From NCBI GenBank assembly GCA_903935095.1, contig CAIZQH010000002.1:45062-109061 (forward strand): a stretch of DNA of 64,000 nt. Direction: 5' to 3'. The DNA is from an uncultured Flavobacteriales bacterium. GTDB taxonomy: Bacteria; Bacteroidota; Bacteroidia; Flavobacteriales_D; Crocinitomicaceae. The translations under genes and the position numbers were made by a program. This document shows, piece by piece, positions 26,599 to 36,162 of this stretch; position 1 is the stretch's first letter; the number at the start of each line of letters is the position of its first letter. Below the pieces are notes generated by a model. The model did no database searches. It had not been told where the DNA came from and was given only the letters and a program-made list of their open reading frames with translations.

Positions 26599-27912
26599 TT
26601 ATTTTACGACTTGACCGTACAAATCATAATGATCTGCGCTGGTAATAAGAATACGCTCAAAATCTCCTAATCGAACAAAAGCTTCTGATTTCTTGATCAA
26701 GACCTCGTTATCCACTTCTGGAGAATCGAATTCAGTACGTCCAATAAAATAATCCCCTTCCGCTCGATCGAAAAGCACTTTAAACTCTTTACCTACTTTC
26801 TGTTGATTTAATTCGTAGCTAATGCCAGATTGAAGCTCCATAATTTCGTCCGCACGTTTTTTCTTCAATTTCGCGGATACGTCATCCGTTAGGAGATATG
26901 CATGCGTGTTTTCTTCATGAGAATACGTGAAAATCCCCAAGCGATCAAATCGACTTTTCTCTACGAATTCATACATTTCCTTGTATTCAGCTGCTGTTTC
27001 GCCTGGATATCCAGCGATCAAGGTCGTTCTTAAAGCAATTCCAGGAACTTTTTGGCGTATGCTTTGAATGAGTTCTTCCGTTTTTTCGCGGGTAATTCCA
27101 CGACGCATTGACTGAAGGATTTTTGTTGAACCGTGTTGTAAAGGCATGTCTAAGTATTTGCAGACATTGTCTCGTTCATTCATCACATCTAATACGTCCA
27201 TGGGGAATCCAGACGGAAAGGCGTAATGCAGACGGATCCATTCGATTCCATCTACATCAGAAAGACGTTTAATCAAGTCCGATAGCGCTCGTTTCTTGTA
27301 TAAATCTAATCCGTAATACGTCAAATCTTGCGCTATCAACATCAACTCTTTCACTCCTTTGGCTGCGAGTCCTTTGGCTTGTAACACTAAATCCTCCATT
27401 GGAGTTGAAATATGTGTCCCACGCATGATTGGAATCGCACAAAACGAGCAAGGACGATCACAACCTTCCGCAATTTTGAAATAAGCATAATGATTTGGCG
27501 TTGTCAATAGTCGCTCCCCTACTAATTCGTGTTTGTAATCTGCTTTTAAGGTTTTAAGTAAACGCGGTAAATCTCTGGTTCCGAAATACGCATCCACTTC
27601 TGGGATTTCTCTTTCCAAATCGTCTTTATATCTTTCGGACAAACACCCTGTCACGAACACTTTATCTACAAGTCCTTCCGCTTTTGCCTCAGCATAGCGA
27701 ATAATCGTGTCAATCGACTCTTGTTTGGCATTATCAATGAAACCACAGGTATTAATGATAACGATTTCAGCATCATCATCCATCGACTCATGTTCCACGT
27801 CGAAATGATTGGCTTTTAGTTGCGCCATCAGGACTTCAGAGTCAAATGTATTCTTTGAACAACCTAACGTCACGACGTTTACTTTGTTCTTTTTTAGTGT
27901 TTTTGTTTTCAT
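26599..27912 (-). CDS. rimO: Ribosomal protein S12 methylthiotransferase RimO
   Basis: The 437-residue protein has the UPF0004 N-terminal domain (NVVTLGCSKNTFDSEVL, with conserved Cys), the radical-SAM cluster motif CDRPCSFC (CxxxCxxC, near residue 150) and a C-terminal TRAM domain. RimO adds a methylthio group to an Asp of S12. ATG 27912 is chosen; the longer frame (to 27969) overlaps the promoter elements and the opposite gene. Distinction from MiaB rests on NVVTLGCSKN and the RGTHISTP segment, which are typical of RimO. Confidence 0.93.
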   Translation of the reverse strand: MKTKTLKKNKVNVVTLGCSKNTFDSEVLMAQLKANHFDVEHESMDDDAEIVIINTCGFIDNAKQESIDTIIRYAEAKAEGLVDKVFVTGCLSERYKDDLEREIPEVDAYFGTRDLPRLLKTLKADYKHELVGERLLTTPNHYAYFKIAEGCDRPCSFCAIPIMRGTHISTPMEDLVLQAKGLAAKGVKELMLIAQDLTYYGLDLYKKRALSDLIKRLSDVDGIEWIRLHYAFPSGFPMDVLDVMNERDNVCKYLDMPLQHGSTKILQSMRRGITREKTEELIQSIRQKVPGIALRTTLIAGYPGETAAEYKEMYEFVEKSRFDRLGIFTYSHEENTHAYLLTDDVSAKLKKKRADEIMELQSGISYELNQQKVGKEFKVLFDRAEGDYFIGRTEFDSPEVDNEVLIKKSEAFVRLGDFERILITSADHYDLYGQVVK

Positions 27913-27920
27913 TGCGTGCA

Positions 27921-27928
27921 CAAAAATA
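27921..27928 (-). promoter_or_regulatory. Candidate -7 element for rimO
   Basis: The minus strand reads TATTTTTG (TAnnTTTG), 8 bases before the rimO ATG, predicting a leader of only a few bases. Confidence 0.45.
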
Positions 27929-27950
27929 GGACACTTTAGCGAAATGGTAT

Positions 27951-27958
27951 TATTTTTG
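27951..27958 (+). promoter_or_regulatory. Candidate -7 element for the lipoprotein-tlyA transcript
   Basis: TATTTTTG matches TAnnTTTG and lies 29 bases before the ATG at 27988. It is divergent from the rimO element 22 bases away. Confidence 0.4.
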
Positions 27959-27987
27959 ACCCTTTGCAAACCAAAAAATATAGGAAT

Positions 27988-28437
27988 ATGCGTTATTTAC
28001 TTCCAATCATCCTTATTATTAGCGCTTGTGCTTCGTTAAAAAAAACAAAAACTGCAAACATGAGTGAAACTCCCGCAACAAAAGCGTTTATTCGTCAAAA
28101 CGAATCAATCGACATGGGAGGGGAATTATTTCAAATACAATCGGCTAACATTATCGGAAATCGCCTTCACATCATTATTAAGTCACATCCTATGTTGAAT
28201 GCTGATGATTTTGATTTAACAGGAAGTGCAAATATTTCCAAATCACTCCCACCGATTCGTGCTATTAGATTGGATGTTAAAAAAATACCGATACAAAAAG
28301 GAGACAATTCCATCGTGATGATGGAGCATGATTTGGTGTTCGACATCAAAGATTTAGCCTACAAACAAGAAACAGGATCTCAAATTTACTTGCAATTTGA
28401 AGGAGCGAAAGAACGCTTCTTATATACCTACAAATAA
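27988..28437 (+). CDS. Small lipoprotein of unknown function
   Basis: The 149-residue protein has a lipoprotein signal (MRYLLPIILIISACAS; lipobox ISAC, Cys14). The rest appears to be one small beta-rich domain of unknown type. ATG 27988 is preferred because the lipoprotein signal starts there; the frame opens 8 codons earlier at a TTG. tlyA follows after 2 bases, so the two are likely co-transcribed. Confidence 0.7.
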   Translation: MRYLLPIILIISACASLKKTKTANMSETPATKAFIRQNESIDMGGELFQIQSANIIGNRLHIIIKSHPMLNADDFDLTGSANISKSLPPIRAIRLDVKKIPIQKGDNSIVMMEHDLVFDIKDLAYKQETGSQIYLQFEGAKERFLYTYK

Positions 28438-28439
28438 AC

Positions 28440-29174
28440 ATGGAAGAAGAACGCATTGACAAAATCATCATGGAACGAAAATTGGTTTCATCCCGTGTAC
28501 GGGCAGAGGAATTGATTTCAAAATTTGGTGTATTGGTCAACGGGAAATTAATTTCGAAGCCTGGAAAAAAAGTCCCTATGGACGCGGAGATTAAATTGAT
28601 TTCAGAAGAAATTCCATGGGTTTCGAAAGGTGCTTTAAAGTTAGTCGCAGCGATAAAGGAATGGAAATTTGATTGTGAAGAAAAAGTATTCATTGACTTG
28701 GGTGCAAGCACAGGTGGATTTACAGAAGTGCTTTTATCCAAAGGCGCAAAGAAAGTTTTTGGCGTAGATGTCGGATCTAATCAATTGCATGAAAAATTAA
28801 GGAATGATGCGCGCGTGATCAATTTAGAAAAAACACACGCACGTGACTTGACAGAAAAACAAATTACCGAAGAAGTGGATGGATTGGTTGTCGATGTTTC
28901 CTTTATCAGTTTAGAAAAAGCAATTCCATTTGTCATTCGTTTTTTGAAACCAAATGCAGATGTTGTGTTGTTAATAAAACCGCAATTTGAATTAGGAAGG
29001 GCATTTTTATCCAAAGGTGGAATAGTGAAAGACGTTCATCAATACCCAATCCTCTTGGAAAACATGAAAGAAATGTGCAGTAGAAATCAACTAGAATGGG
29101 TTGCGTACATCGACTCCCCTATTCTTGGCGGAGATGGAAATAAAGAATTTTTAGGTTATTTTAAACGAAAATAA
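28440..29174 (+). CDS. tlyA: TlyA family RNA 2'-O-methyltransferase/hemolysin-like protein
   Basis: The 244-residue protein has an S4 RNA-binding domain (residues 1-60, RIDKIIMERKLVSSRVRAEELI) and an FtsJ/RrmJ-type methyltransferase domain (FIDLGASTGGFTEVLL, VDGLVVDVSFISLEKA). TlyA of Mycobacterium methylates 16S and 23S rRNA; other homologues were named hemolysins. The rRNA role is the better supported one from domain content. Confidence 0.88.
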   Translation: MEEERIDKIIMERKLVSSRVRAEELISKFGVLVNGKLISKPGKKVPMDAEIKLISEEIPWVSKGALKLVAAIKEWKFDCEEKVFIDLGASTGGFTEVLLSKGAKKVFGVDVGSNQLHEKLRNDARVINLEKTHARDLTEKQITEEVDGLVVDVSFISLEKAIPFVIRFLKPNADVVLLIKPQFELGRAFLSKGGIVKDVHQYPILLENMKEMCSRNQLEWVAYIDSPILGGDGNKEFLGYFKRK

Positions 29175-29190
29175 TTTTCTTTGTAGGAAT

Positions 29191-29556
29191 ATGACAATCG
29201 ACGAATTATACAAAGCATTTAACGACATTGAATTTCAAGCAACACGTATTTTGAAATCCAAAGGTTTAGACAGAGAACATTTAAGCAAGTTCAATGAGCG
29301 CTCAGAAGAAATTCGTCAGCAATTAGTTAGCATGCGCTTAGAAGATCACGTTCATGAAACGATGTCCAATTTAGACACCATTGATGAATCCTATTTACCT
29401 AAACTATCCTTTGGGAGAAAAGTGTTGAACATCCTTATGTTTGGTCAACACAAGAAACACTTTCAAGCGAAAGGACAGCTTCGTTATTTTCTGTATGAAG
29501 TCGCGAAAAGAAAACAACTTTTCTCCTATGCGAAAGGGGCGTTAAATGTGGGGTAA
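29191..29556 (+). CDS. Conserved-looking hypothetical protein, all-helical
   Basis: The 121-residue protein is charged and helical with no signal peptide or membrane segment. I do not recognise it. It follows tlyA by 16 bases on the same strand and ends one base before the stop of the convergent amylase gene. Its composition and good start context suggest that it is real. Confidence 0.6.
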   Translation: MTIDELYKAFNDIEFQATRILKSKGLDREHLSKFNERSEEIRQQLVSMRLEDHVHETMSNLDTIDESYLPKLSFGRKVLNILMFGQHKKHFQAKGQLRYFLYEVAKRKQLFSYAKGALNVG

Positions 29557-31902
29557 TTACTTCACAATCATTTGAGATTTTACCTCAGTATCCGAGATAA
29601 ACCTAATAAAATAAGATCCTTTCAACAAATCTCCCAAGTCAATTTTCATCTGCTCTTGATATGTTTCAATTGGTATCACCTTTACTATTTTACCTTCTAA
29701 ATTAAGAATTTCAATGATTTGAAATCCATGGTTGGCATTCGGAAATTGGACATCCAATGCATCGATAAATGGATTTGGTGATAATACTATTTCATTTAAC
29801 TCATTTTCAAAAATACCCGCGTTTGGATTAATAACTGAACAGGCGCATTTATTTTTCACGACGTTTGTTTGTACAACTTGCGGAGCGAAATACGTCGCTT
29901 TTACCCAGCATTTTTGTCCCAGCTGTGCATTGGAAGCATTTCTAATTCGTAAGGTATACCAGCCATCATATGTCGCTGTGTGCGAGTAAAGGATATTACC
30001 TGCTTGAACAATAGAATCGATTTCCTGACAATCCTTATCAATCAAAATCAGGTTAATTGGCAGAGAAGCAACAGTTGGATATAATTCAACATTAATCGTA
30101 GACCCAGATTTGGCATATATTCGACCCACCGTTCTACATTCCAAACTATTATTTGGTAGGGCTCCACCTTGTTGTAATGAAGATAAATGACTATCTCCTA
30201 AATCATTTGACATTTCCCACTCCTGTGTTGTTGATTTACCCGGTCGAACATAATTTGTATCGATTCCTTGAGGAGCCCATACACAATAACCTCTTCTCCC
30301 AAGGTTGGCAGAACCATCACAAGGAGGAATGCTTATGTTTACTTTACCACCTCCATAAACTATACTCGTTGTATTTCCATTTGCTCCGGAATAATCCATT
30401 AAAACCGTTCCATCAGACCAACTTGTCTGAACGCCTGTCAGATTTTGCCAATTTGTCCACTGATCATTCACCCCAATCAGTGCTTTCGATTCTCTTTCAA
30501 TAACCAAAGCATCTGGAGACTGCCATCGAACGAGGTAATTTCCTTGCTTGAAATGTAAATTCTGATGGCACCAAATTAAATTTTCCACATCGCCATCTGT
30601 AGGTAAATTGATAAGTGATGTAGGTTGATGTGAGAAACGATTTCCGTTATAACCGACAGGAAATAAATCTTCGAAAAAGAGTTGTGGAGCACCATCTAAG
30701 GACAAAACAATGGCATGTGCAATCGAATTTCGCCCATCATTTGGTTCAATATGTGGACTTAATTCAGAACCTGCATTCCATCCAGTATAATTCCCTTGTG
30801 CATTCACATTTGGACGAAAGGTATCATGGTTATTAACAAAGGGTACTGTTCGGCCACGATTCAGTTGTTGCTGTCCTGTGATCGTAGATAAGTCAAACGC
30901 CCCGTTGGCGCTAACCATTGATGCCAATGTAAATCGCAAATTAAAATCAAAGGTACCAGCTCTATTTTGAACGGAATTGCACCAAGCATCTAATTGCGCC
31001 GTACTCCCCACCCATTCTCCAACGGCAAACATGTCGTCGCCTCCACTAGCATAAAGAGCATTGAATTGTAAATTCCAAAGGAAATCTTCTGCCACGTAAC
31101 TTGGAAAGTGCTTAACAGCATCGAATCGAACACCATCCCAACCCACTTGTTTTTTATACCAAATCAACCAGTTACGCATATTTGTACGCATGTAATCGGT
31201 GGATTGAGTAGGATTAAATGTTGCATTGCTCGATAAACCAAATGCATTGCTTTCGTAGGAAGCATCGGGGCCCCAAAAAGGTGAGTTAATGTCGTTTGAG
31301 CAACAAATATTTGAATTATTTGGATAAAAATTCTGCCAATTTTTAGGAAACCTACCTTCGCGAGACAAATAATTACTTGCAGTTTCTGCGCTAGCTGGCG
31401 TTTTAAAACAAGTGTATCTAAAATTTTTATATTTATTCGTTTGTCCATCATCCATTGCCGATGGATCTTGTCCACCTGCTCCATTAGAACTCCCTGCATT
31501 GGAGACATGATTCAATACAATATCCTGAATGACATCAATTCCGTTGGCATGCATCACCGCGACCATACGCAGCAATTCATCCTTATCTCCCATTCTCGTT
31601 TTCGTAGCGTTTTTTTGATACTTATCACCCAAATCATATTGATCAAAGGGAGAATATCCAACACTATTTGTTCCATTGTTTTTAATCGTAGGAGGTATCC
31701 ATACAGCATCAATACCAAGACCTTTTAACCTAGGTGCTAATTCTGTCAAATAGTTTGCCCATCCATTGGCATAATTGGAATTCCAATAGTCCCACCAAAA
31801 AGATTGTAAAACGACTTGACGAGAAGTAGGATTTACTTGTGCGACTAAAACATTCAGCTTTGTGACGCAGCATATAAAGACAATCAAAAATTTACGTTTC
31901 AT
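29557..31902 (-). CDS. Secreted alpha-amylase (GH13) with T9SS sorting domain
   Basis: The 781-residue protein has a signal peptide (MKRKFLIVFICCVTKLNVLVAQ), a GH13 barrel and a C-terminal T9SS type A sorting domain (LSPNPFIDALDVQF to the end). The catalytic residues are visible: Asp in GWDGVRFDAVKHF (nucleophile), Glu in MFAVGEWVG (acid/base) and Asp in FVNNHDTFRP. The region between the barrel and the sorting domain is beta-rich and may bind starch. Export to the cell surface is inferred from the sorting domain. ATG 31902 is chosen because the signal peptide starts there; the open frame extends 9 codons further into the preceding gene. Last gene of the maltodextrin operon. Confidence 0.92.
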   Translation of the reverse strand: MKRKFLIVFICCVTKLNVLVAQVNPTSRQVVLQSFWWDYWNSNYANGWANYLTELAPRLKGLGIDAVWIPPTIKNNGTNSVGYSPFDQYDLGDKYQKNATKTRMGDKDELLRMVAVMHANGIDVIQDIVLNHVSNAGSSNGAGGQDPSAMDDGQTNKYKNFRYTCFKTPASAETASNYLSREGRFPKNWQNFYPNNSNICCSNDINSPFWGPDASYESNAFGLSSNATFNPTQSTDYMRTNMRNWLIWYKKQVGWDGVRFDAVKHFPSYVAEDFLWNLQFNALYASGGDDMFAVGEWVGSTAQLDAWCNSVQNRAGTFDFNLRFTLASMVSANGAFDLSTITGQQQLNRGRTVPFVNNHDTFRPNVNAQGNYTGWNAGSELSPHIEPNDGRNSIAHAIVLSLDGAPQLFFEDLFPVGYNGNRFSHQPTSLINLPTDGDVENLIWCHQNLHFKQGNYLVRWQSPDALVIERESKALIGVNDQWTNWQNLTGVQTSWSDGTVLMDYSGANGNTTSIVYGGGKVNISIPPCDGSANLGRRGYCVWAPQGIDTNYVRPGKSTTQEWEMSNDLGDSHLSSLQQGGALPNNSLECRTVGRIYAKSGSTINVELYPTVASLPINLILIDKDCQEIDSIVQAGNILYSHTATYDGWYTLRIRNASNAQLGQKCWVKATYFAPQVVQTNVVKNKCACSVINPNAGIFENELNEIVLSPNPFIDALDVQFPNANHGFQIIEILNLEGKIVKVIPIETYQEQMKIDLGDLLKGSYFIRFISDTEVKSQMIVK

Positions 31903-31912
31903 GACAAAAGTT

Positions 31913-34192
31913 TTACACGTTAGTTTCATGCACTTCCCCAGCCATTATGGTCACAATTTCCTTCATCAACGAGAAAGCAACTTTTTTAACTCCAATATTT
32001 TTAACTTTTATATTGGTTTTATTAATCGAAATCTCCAAGGGAACCGTTTGATATAAAATCCTAAACGTATAGGAATCCCATGCGGTTGGAATTGTGGGAT
32101 TAATTTCCAATCCAGATTCATGTACACGGACACCTGCCATTCCTTCGACTATGGCCATCCAAGTCCCTGCCATGCTTGTAATGTGAAGGCCTTCATCTGC
32201 TTCATGATTGTAATCATCTAAGTCCAAACGTGAAGTACGCAAATACAATTCATACGCTTTCGCAAAATTGCCAATTTTAGCAGCTAAAATTACATGTACA
32301 CATGGAGATAAAGAGGATTCATGTACCGTTTTCGGTTCATAGAAATCAAAATTGTCTCGAATAGTTTCTAGATCGAAGTGATCTTCGAATAAGTACAATC
32401 CTTGAAGGACATCCGCTTGTTTTATAAAAATGGAGCGAAGGATGCGATCCCAAGACCAATGCTGGTTAATCGGGCGTTCATTTAAAGGTAAATCGGCAGC
32501 TGAAAGTTGCTCCTTGTCCATGAAACCATCTTGTTGAAGGAAAATTTTCGTGCCTTCTAATAGAGGAAAATAGACGTTTTCAACGATGTGACGCATAGCA
32601 TGGATTTCCTTTTCGGAAATCAATTTATTATTTGAACCTCCTATTTCTTCATTGATCTTCAAACAATAGTCGATGCACCAACGAGCGATGTAATTTGTAT
32701 ACCAATTATTGTTGACGTTATTTTCGTATTCATTTGGACCTGTCACACCTAGCATTACATAGGCTTTTTTACTTTCAGACCAGTTGAACCGTTGCGACCA
32801 GAATCGAGCAATTCCCAATAAAACTGGAAAGCCATATTGTTTGAGGTAATCTCGATCACCCGTATGTCGCACGTAGTTGTAAATACCAAAAGCAATCGCA
32901 CCATTACGGTGAATCTCCTCGAAGGTAATTTCCCACTCGTTGTGGCATTCTTCACCGTTCATTGTCACCATTGGGTACAATGCTGCGCCATCTTTAAATC
33001 CTAGTTTCTCTGCATTTTCAATGGCCTTATTCAAATGGTTGTAACGATAAACCAATAATTGACGTGAAATTTTTGGGTCTGCTGTTTTCAAGTAGAAAGG
33101 CAAGCAGTATGCTTCGGTATCCCAATACGTAGCACCACCGTATTTTTCACCTGTAAATCCTTTCGGCCCGATGTTTAATTTGGCATTTTTTCCAGTATAC
33201 GTTTGATATAAATGGAAAATATTGAAACGAATACCTTGTTGAGCAGCAGGATCGCCTTTGATGATAATATCCGCATTCTCCCAAATCTTTAACCATGCTT
33301 GCTCATGGTCCTGACGTAATTTATCAAATCCACCTGTATAGGCATCTCGCACTCTCGAAATCGCTTTAGCAGCCAATTCAAATTCCGAGTGGTTGATTGT
33401 GGATGTAATCGCCACATATTTCTTTAGGGTATAAGGCGTGCTTTTCTCCAAATAATGCTCAAAATTATTCTCTACGTAAAATTCGCGCTCTAGCACGTTC
33501 GGATGAATCGTCAGTAATTCATTTTCTTTCCAAAAGGAAAAACGCATCGCTGTTGCCACAGAAAAATTTGTTTTCTTCGTTCGGCCACAAATGATTCCTT
33601 TTTGTGCATCGACTTTTTTGTTGTCCTCAATCCAGAAAAACTCATCGTAATTCGCGTCGTGATTACTCACTTTTCCATCAAGGTAAGGAGTGAATTTGAC
33701 GTTACCACTGAAATTGATGGGAGTCACGGTATAGGAAATAGCTGCAATTTCTTCCTTAGCCATGGAACAGAAACGAATCGATTGAACCTCCAATTCTTTA
33801 CCATTTGACAAAATCACTTTAAAATGCCTTGTCAATATACCATGTTGCATGTCTAATTCGCGGTGAAACGACTTTACTTCAGAGGTATTTAAGTCGACTG
33901 GGATTCCATCGACCTCGATATTAATTCCAATCCAATTACACGCATTCAATACTTTAGCGAAATACTCTGGATATCCATTCTTCCACCATCCAACGCGTGT
34001 TTTATCCGGATAATACACACCCCCAACATAACTTCCTTGAAGGGAATCGCCTGTAAATTGCTCTTCAAAATTGGCGCGCTGTCCAAATGAACCGTTTCCA
34101 ATACTAAAAATACTTTCCGCTTGTTTTTGTTTGCTCGGATCATATTTATTCTCAATGATTTTCCAAGCATCAATTTCAAACAAATTACGCAT
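31913..34192 (-). CDS. Maltose phosphorylase (GH65 family)
   Basis: The 759-residue protein matches GH65 phosphorylases: GPKGFTGEKYGGATYWDTEAY (342-362), NGEECHNEWEITFEEIHRN (412-430, containing the general-acid Glu) and the phosphate-binding HESSLSPCVH. These segments are typical of maltose phosphorylase rather than kojibiose or trehalose phosphorylase, though specificity needs testing. It has no signal peptide, so it acts in the cytoplasm, splitting maltose with phosphate into beta-glucose-1-phosphate and glucose. It overlaps the phosphoglucomutase gene by 8 bases, and the product feeds that enzyme. Confidence 0.9.
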   Translation of the reverse strand: MRNLFEIDAWKIIENKYDPSKQKQAESIFSIGNGSFGQRANFEEQFTGDSLQGSYVGGVYYPDKTRVGWWKNGYPEYFAKVLNACNWIGINIEVDGIPVDLNTSEVKSFHRELDMQHGILTRHFKVILSNGKELEVQSIRFCSMAKEEIAAISYTVTPINFSGNVKFTPYLDGKVSNHDANYDEFFWIEDNKKVDAQKGIICGRTKKTNFSVATAMRFSFWKENELLTIHPNVLEREFYVENNFEHYLEKSTPYTLKKYVAITSTINHSEFELAAKAISRVRDAYTGGFDKLRQDHEQAWLKIWENADIIIKGDPAAQQGIRFNIFHLYQTYTGKNAKLNIGPKGFTGEKYGGATYWDTEAYCLPFYLKTADPKISRQLLVYRYNHLNKAIENAEKLGFKDGAALYPMVTMNGEECHNEWEITFEEIHRNGAIAFGIYNYVRHTGDRDYLKQYGFPVLLGIARFWSQRFNWSESKKAYVMLGVTGPNEYENNVNNNWYTNYIARWCIDYCLKINEEIGGSNNKLISEKEIHAMRHIVENVYFPLLEGTKIFLQQDGFMDKEQLSAADLPLNERPINQHWSWDRILRSIFIKQADVLQGLYLFEDHFDLETIRDNFDFYEPKTVHESSLSPCVHVILAAKIGNFAKAYELYLRTSRLDLDDYNHEADEGLHITSMAGTWMAIVEGMAGVRVHESGLEINPTIPTAWDSYTFRILYQTVPLEISINKTNIKVKNIGVKKVAFSLMKEIVTIMAGEVHETNV

Positions 34193-34823
34193 ACGCCTCT
34201 AAACTAAATTCCGTTAAATCATTAAAATATGTGTCCGCCAAATCAGCGATATTTGGATTTCCTACTGCAAATGCACGGAAACCTCCGGCTTTTGCCGCTG
34301 TTATTCCACTTGCAGCATCTTCAAATACGATACATTCTGATGGAGATAAACTCAAGGCTTTTGCGCCGTTTAAAAATACTTCTGGATGTGGCTTTGGAAA
34401 TTCAACACCAGAACCGTCAATAACTACATCGAAAAACTGATCAATTTTCAACAATTTTAATATGAAATTTGCATTTTTACTGGATGAGCCAATTGCTAGT
34501 TTCATTCCTTTTTCTTTCGCTTCTGTTAATAAGTCAAGGACACCAGGAAGTAAATCGGTTTGATTCAATTCCTGAATCGAATCGACATAAAAATCATTTT
34601 TGCTTTTGAGCAGGGCATTAAAGTCCGCTTTTGAAATGGTTTTGCATCCAAGCTCAAGTATTTTCTTCAAAGAATCCGCTCGACTCACACCTTTCAGCAG
34701 TTCATTATGCTCTTCTTCAAAATCAATTCCCAAGGAATGAGCTGTCCGTTGCCAAGCAATGAAATGATTATGTTCCGTTGTCACTATCACGCCATCTAAG
34801 TCAAAAATGAGTCCTTTGATCAT
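34185..34823 (-). CDS. pgmB: Beta-phosphoglucomutase
   Basis: The 212-residue HAD-superfamily protein starts [20 protein letters not shown]; Asp8 and Asp10 are the nucleophile and general acid/base. KPHPEVFL and the VFEDAASGI segment are typical of this enzyme. It turns beta-glucose-1-phosphate into glucose-6-phosphate, which fits directly after maltose phosphorylase. ATG 34823 is chosen because the longer frame would add 20 residues before the HAD motif; it overlaps the transporter gene by an ATGA junction. Confidence 0.93.
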   Translation of the reverse strand: MIKGLIFDLDGVIVTTEHNHFIAWQRTAHSLGIDFEEEHNELLKGVSRADSLKKILELGCKTISKADFNALLKSKNDFYVDSIQELNQTDLLPGVLDLLTEAKEKGMKLAIGSSSKNANFILKLLKIDQFFDVVIDGSGVEFPKPHPEVFLNGAKALSLSPSECIVFEDAASGITAAKAGGFRAFAVGNPNIADLADTYFNDLTEFSLEAYA

Positions 34824-36139
34824 CCTGCTATCTTTTCCTCTTTGATTCGTAGGGTTAAAATTCCTGCTAAAATCAACAAACATCCACCAATAGTTACAGC
34901 TGCGATGCGGGAACCATCTAATACGTTTTCCATCACTTTCCCAAAGAATAAAGAAGCGATGATTTCAGGTAAAACAATAAAGAAATTAAAAATCCCCATG
35001 TAAATCCCGATTTTATTCTCTGGTAGACAATCCGCCAGCATTGCGTAAGGCATGGAAAGAATACTACACCAAGCAATACCTACAAGTCCCATGATTATAA
35101 AAAGACCATAACTCATTTCTGAACCGTGAATAAGGTTAATCGAAATCAATCCTAAACCACCTATTAACAAACAAATAAAATGTGTCCATTTCTTTCCAAA
35201 TTTCCCTGCTAAAAAGGGCAAAACGAGAGCAAACAAAAAAGTCACAACATTTTCAATCGAATACGTTAATCCCGCAAAATTTTGTCCATCTGCATATGCT
35301 TTGGATCCAACTTCGCCACCAAAAATATCATTCGCCACTGTTGGTGTGTAATAGAACCACATCAAGAACAAACCTGGCCAAGTCACAAATTGAATTAAGG
35401 CCAATTGCTTCATACGTTTGGGCATGTTTGTTACCGCGTAAATTATTTCATTCACTCCTGCCGTTAAACCTTTTTTCCCATCCTTTATTTTCGCAAATTC
35501 CTCTTCGGATGGTGGATATTCTTTCGTGGTGAAAACGGTGTAAAGAACAGCTCCGAGAAATGCAATTCCTCCAATATAAAAGGACCATTTTACATTATTC
35601 GCCACATGTCCATGTGCTGCGGTTGAACTCACCTGAAACCAATTCGTGAAAATCCATGGCAAAGCACTGGCAATTGTTGCTCCTACCCCGATGAAAAAAC
35701 TTTGCATGGAGAATCCAATCGTGCGTTGATTTTCCGGAAGTTTATCCGCCACAAAGGCACGAAAAGGCTCCATGCTAATGTTGATGGACGAATCTAAAAT
35801 CCAAAGTAGTCCTGCCGCCATCCATAAAGCGGATGCATTTGGCATAATAAATAAACAAAGTGAACTCAGAATTGCACCAATTAGAAAAAAAGGTCTTCTT
35901 CGTCCTAATCTTGGATGCCAAGTTCGGTCACTTAAATACCCAATGATTGGTTGTACAAGAAGCCCAGTTAACGGAGCTGCTAGCCACAAAGCTGGAATGT
36001 CCTCTGGTTTCGCTCCTAAGTTTTCATAGATGGAGCTCATATTGGCCATTTGGAGTCCCCAACCGAATTGAATCCCCATAAATCCGAAACTCATGTTCCA
36101 AATTTGCCAAAAAGATAAGTTTGGTTTCGTACTTGTCAT
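34820..36139 (-). CDS. MFS sugar transporter (maltose-type, SLC45-like)
   Basis: The 439-residue protein has 12 likely membrane helices and MFS motifs ([36 protein letters not shown]). It resembles the GPH/SLC45-like transporters used for maltose or sucrose in Bacteroidota. Its place between a periplasmic amylase and cytoplasmic maltose phosphorylase suggests maltose import at the inner membrane. Substrate is inferred from context. Confidence 0.85.
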   Translation of the reverse strand: MTSTKPNLSFWQIWNMSFGFMGIQFGWGLQMANMSSIYENLGAKPEDIPALWLAAPLTGLLVQPIIGYLSDRTWHPRLGRRRPFFLIGAILSSLCLFIMPNASALWMAAGLLWILDSSINISMEPFRAFVADKLPENQRTIGFSMQSFFIGVGATIASALPWIFTNWFQVSSTAAHGHVANNVKWSFYIGGIAFLGAVLYTVFTTKEYPPSEEEFAKIKDGKKGLTAGVNEIIYAVTNMPKRMKQLALIQFVTWPGLFLMWFYYTPTVANDIFGGEVGSKAYADGQNFAGLTYSIENVVTFLFALVLPFLAGKFGKKWTHFICLLIGGLGLISINLIHGSEMSYGLFIIMGLVGIAWCSILSMPYAMLADCLPENKIGIYMGIFNFFIVLPEIIASLFFGKVMENVLDGSRIAAVTIGGCLLILAGILTLRIKEEKIAG

Positions 36140-36162
36140 GGTTTACGTTTTTTTCACTGTCA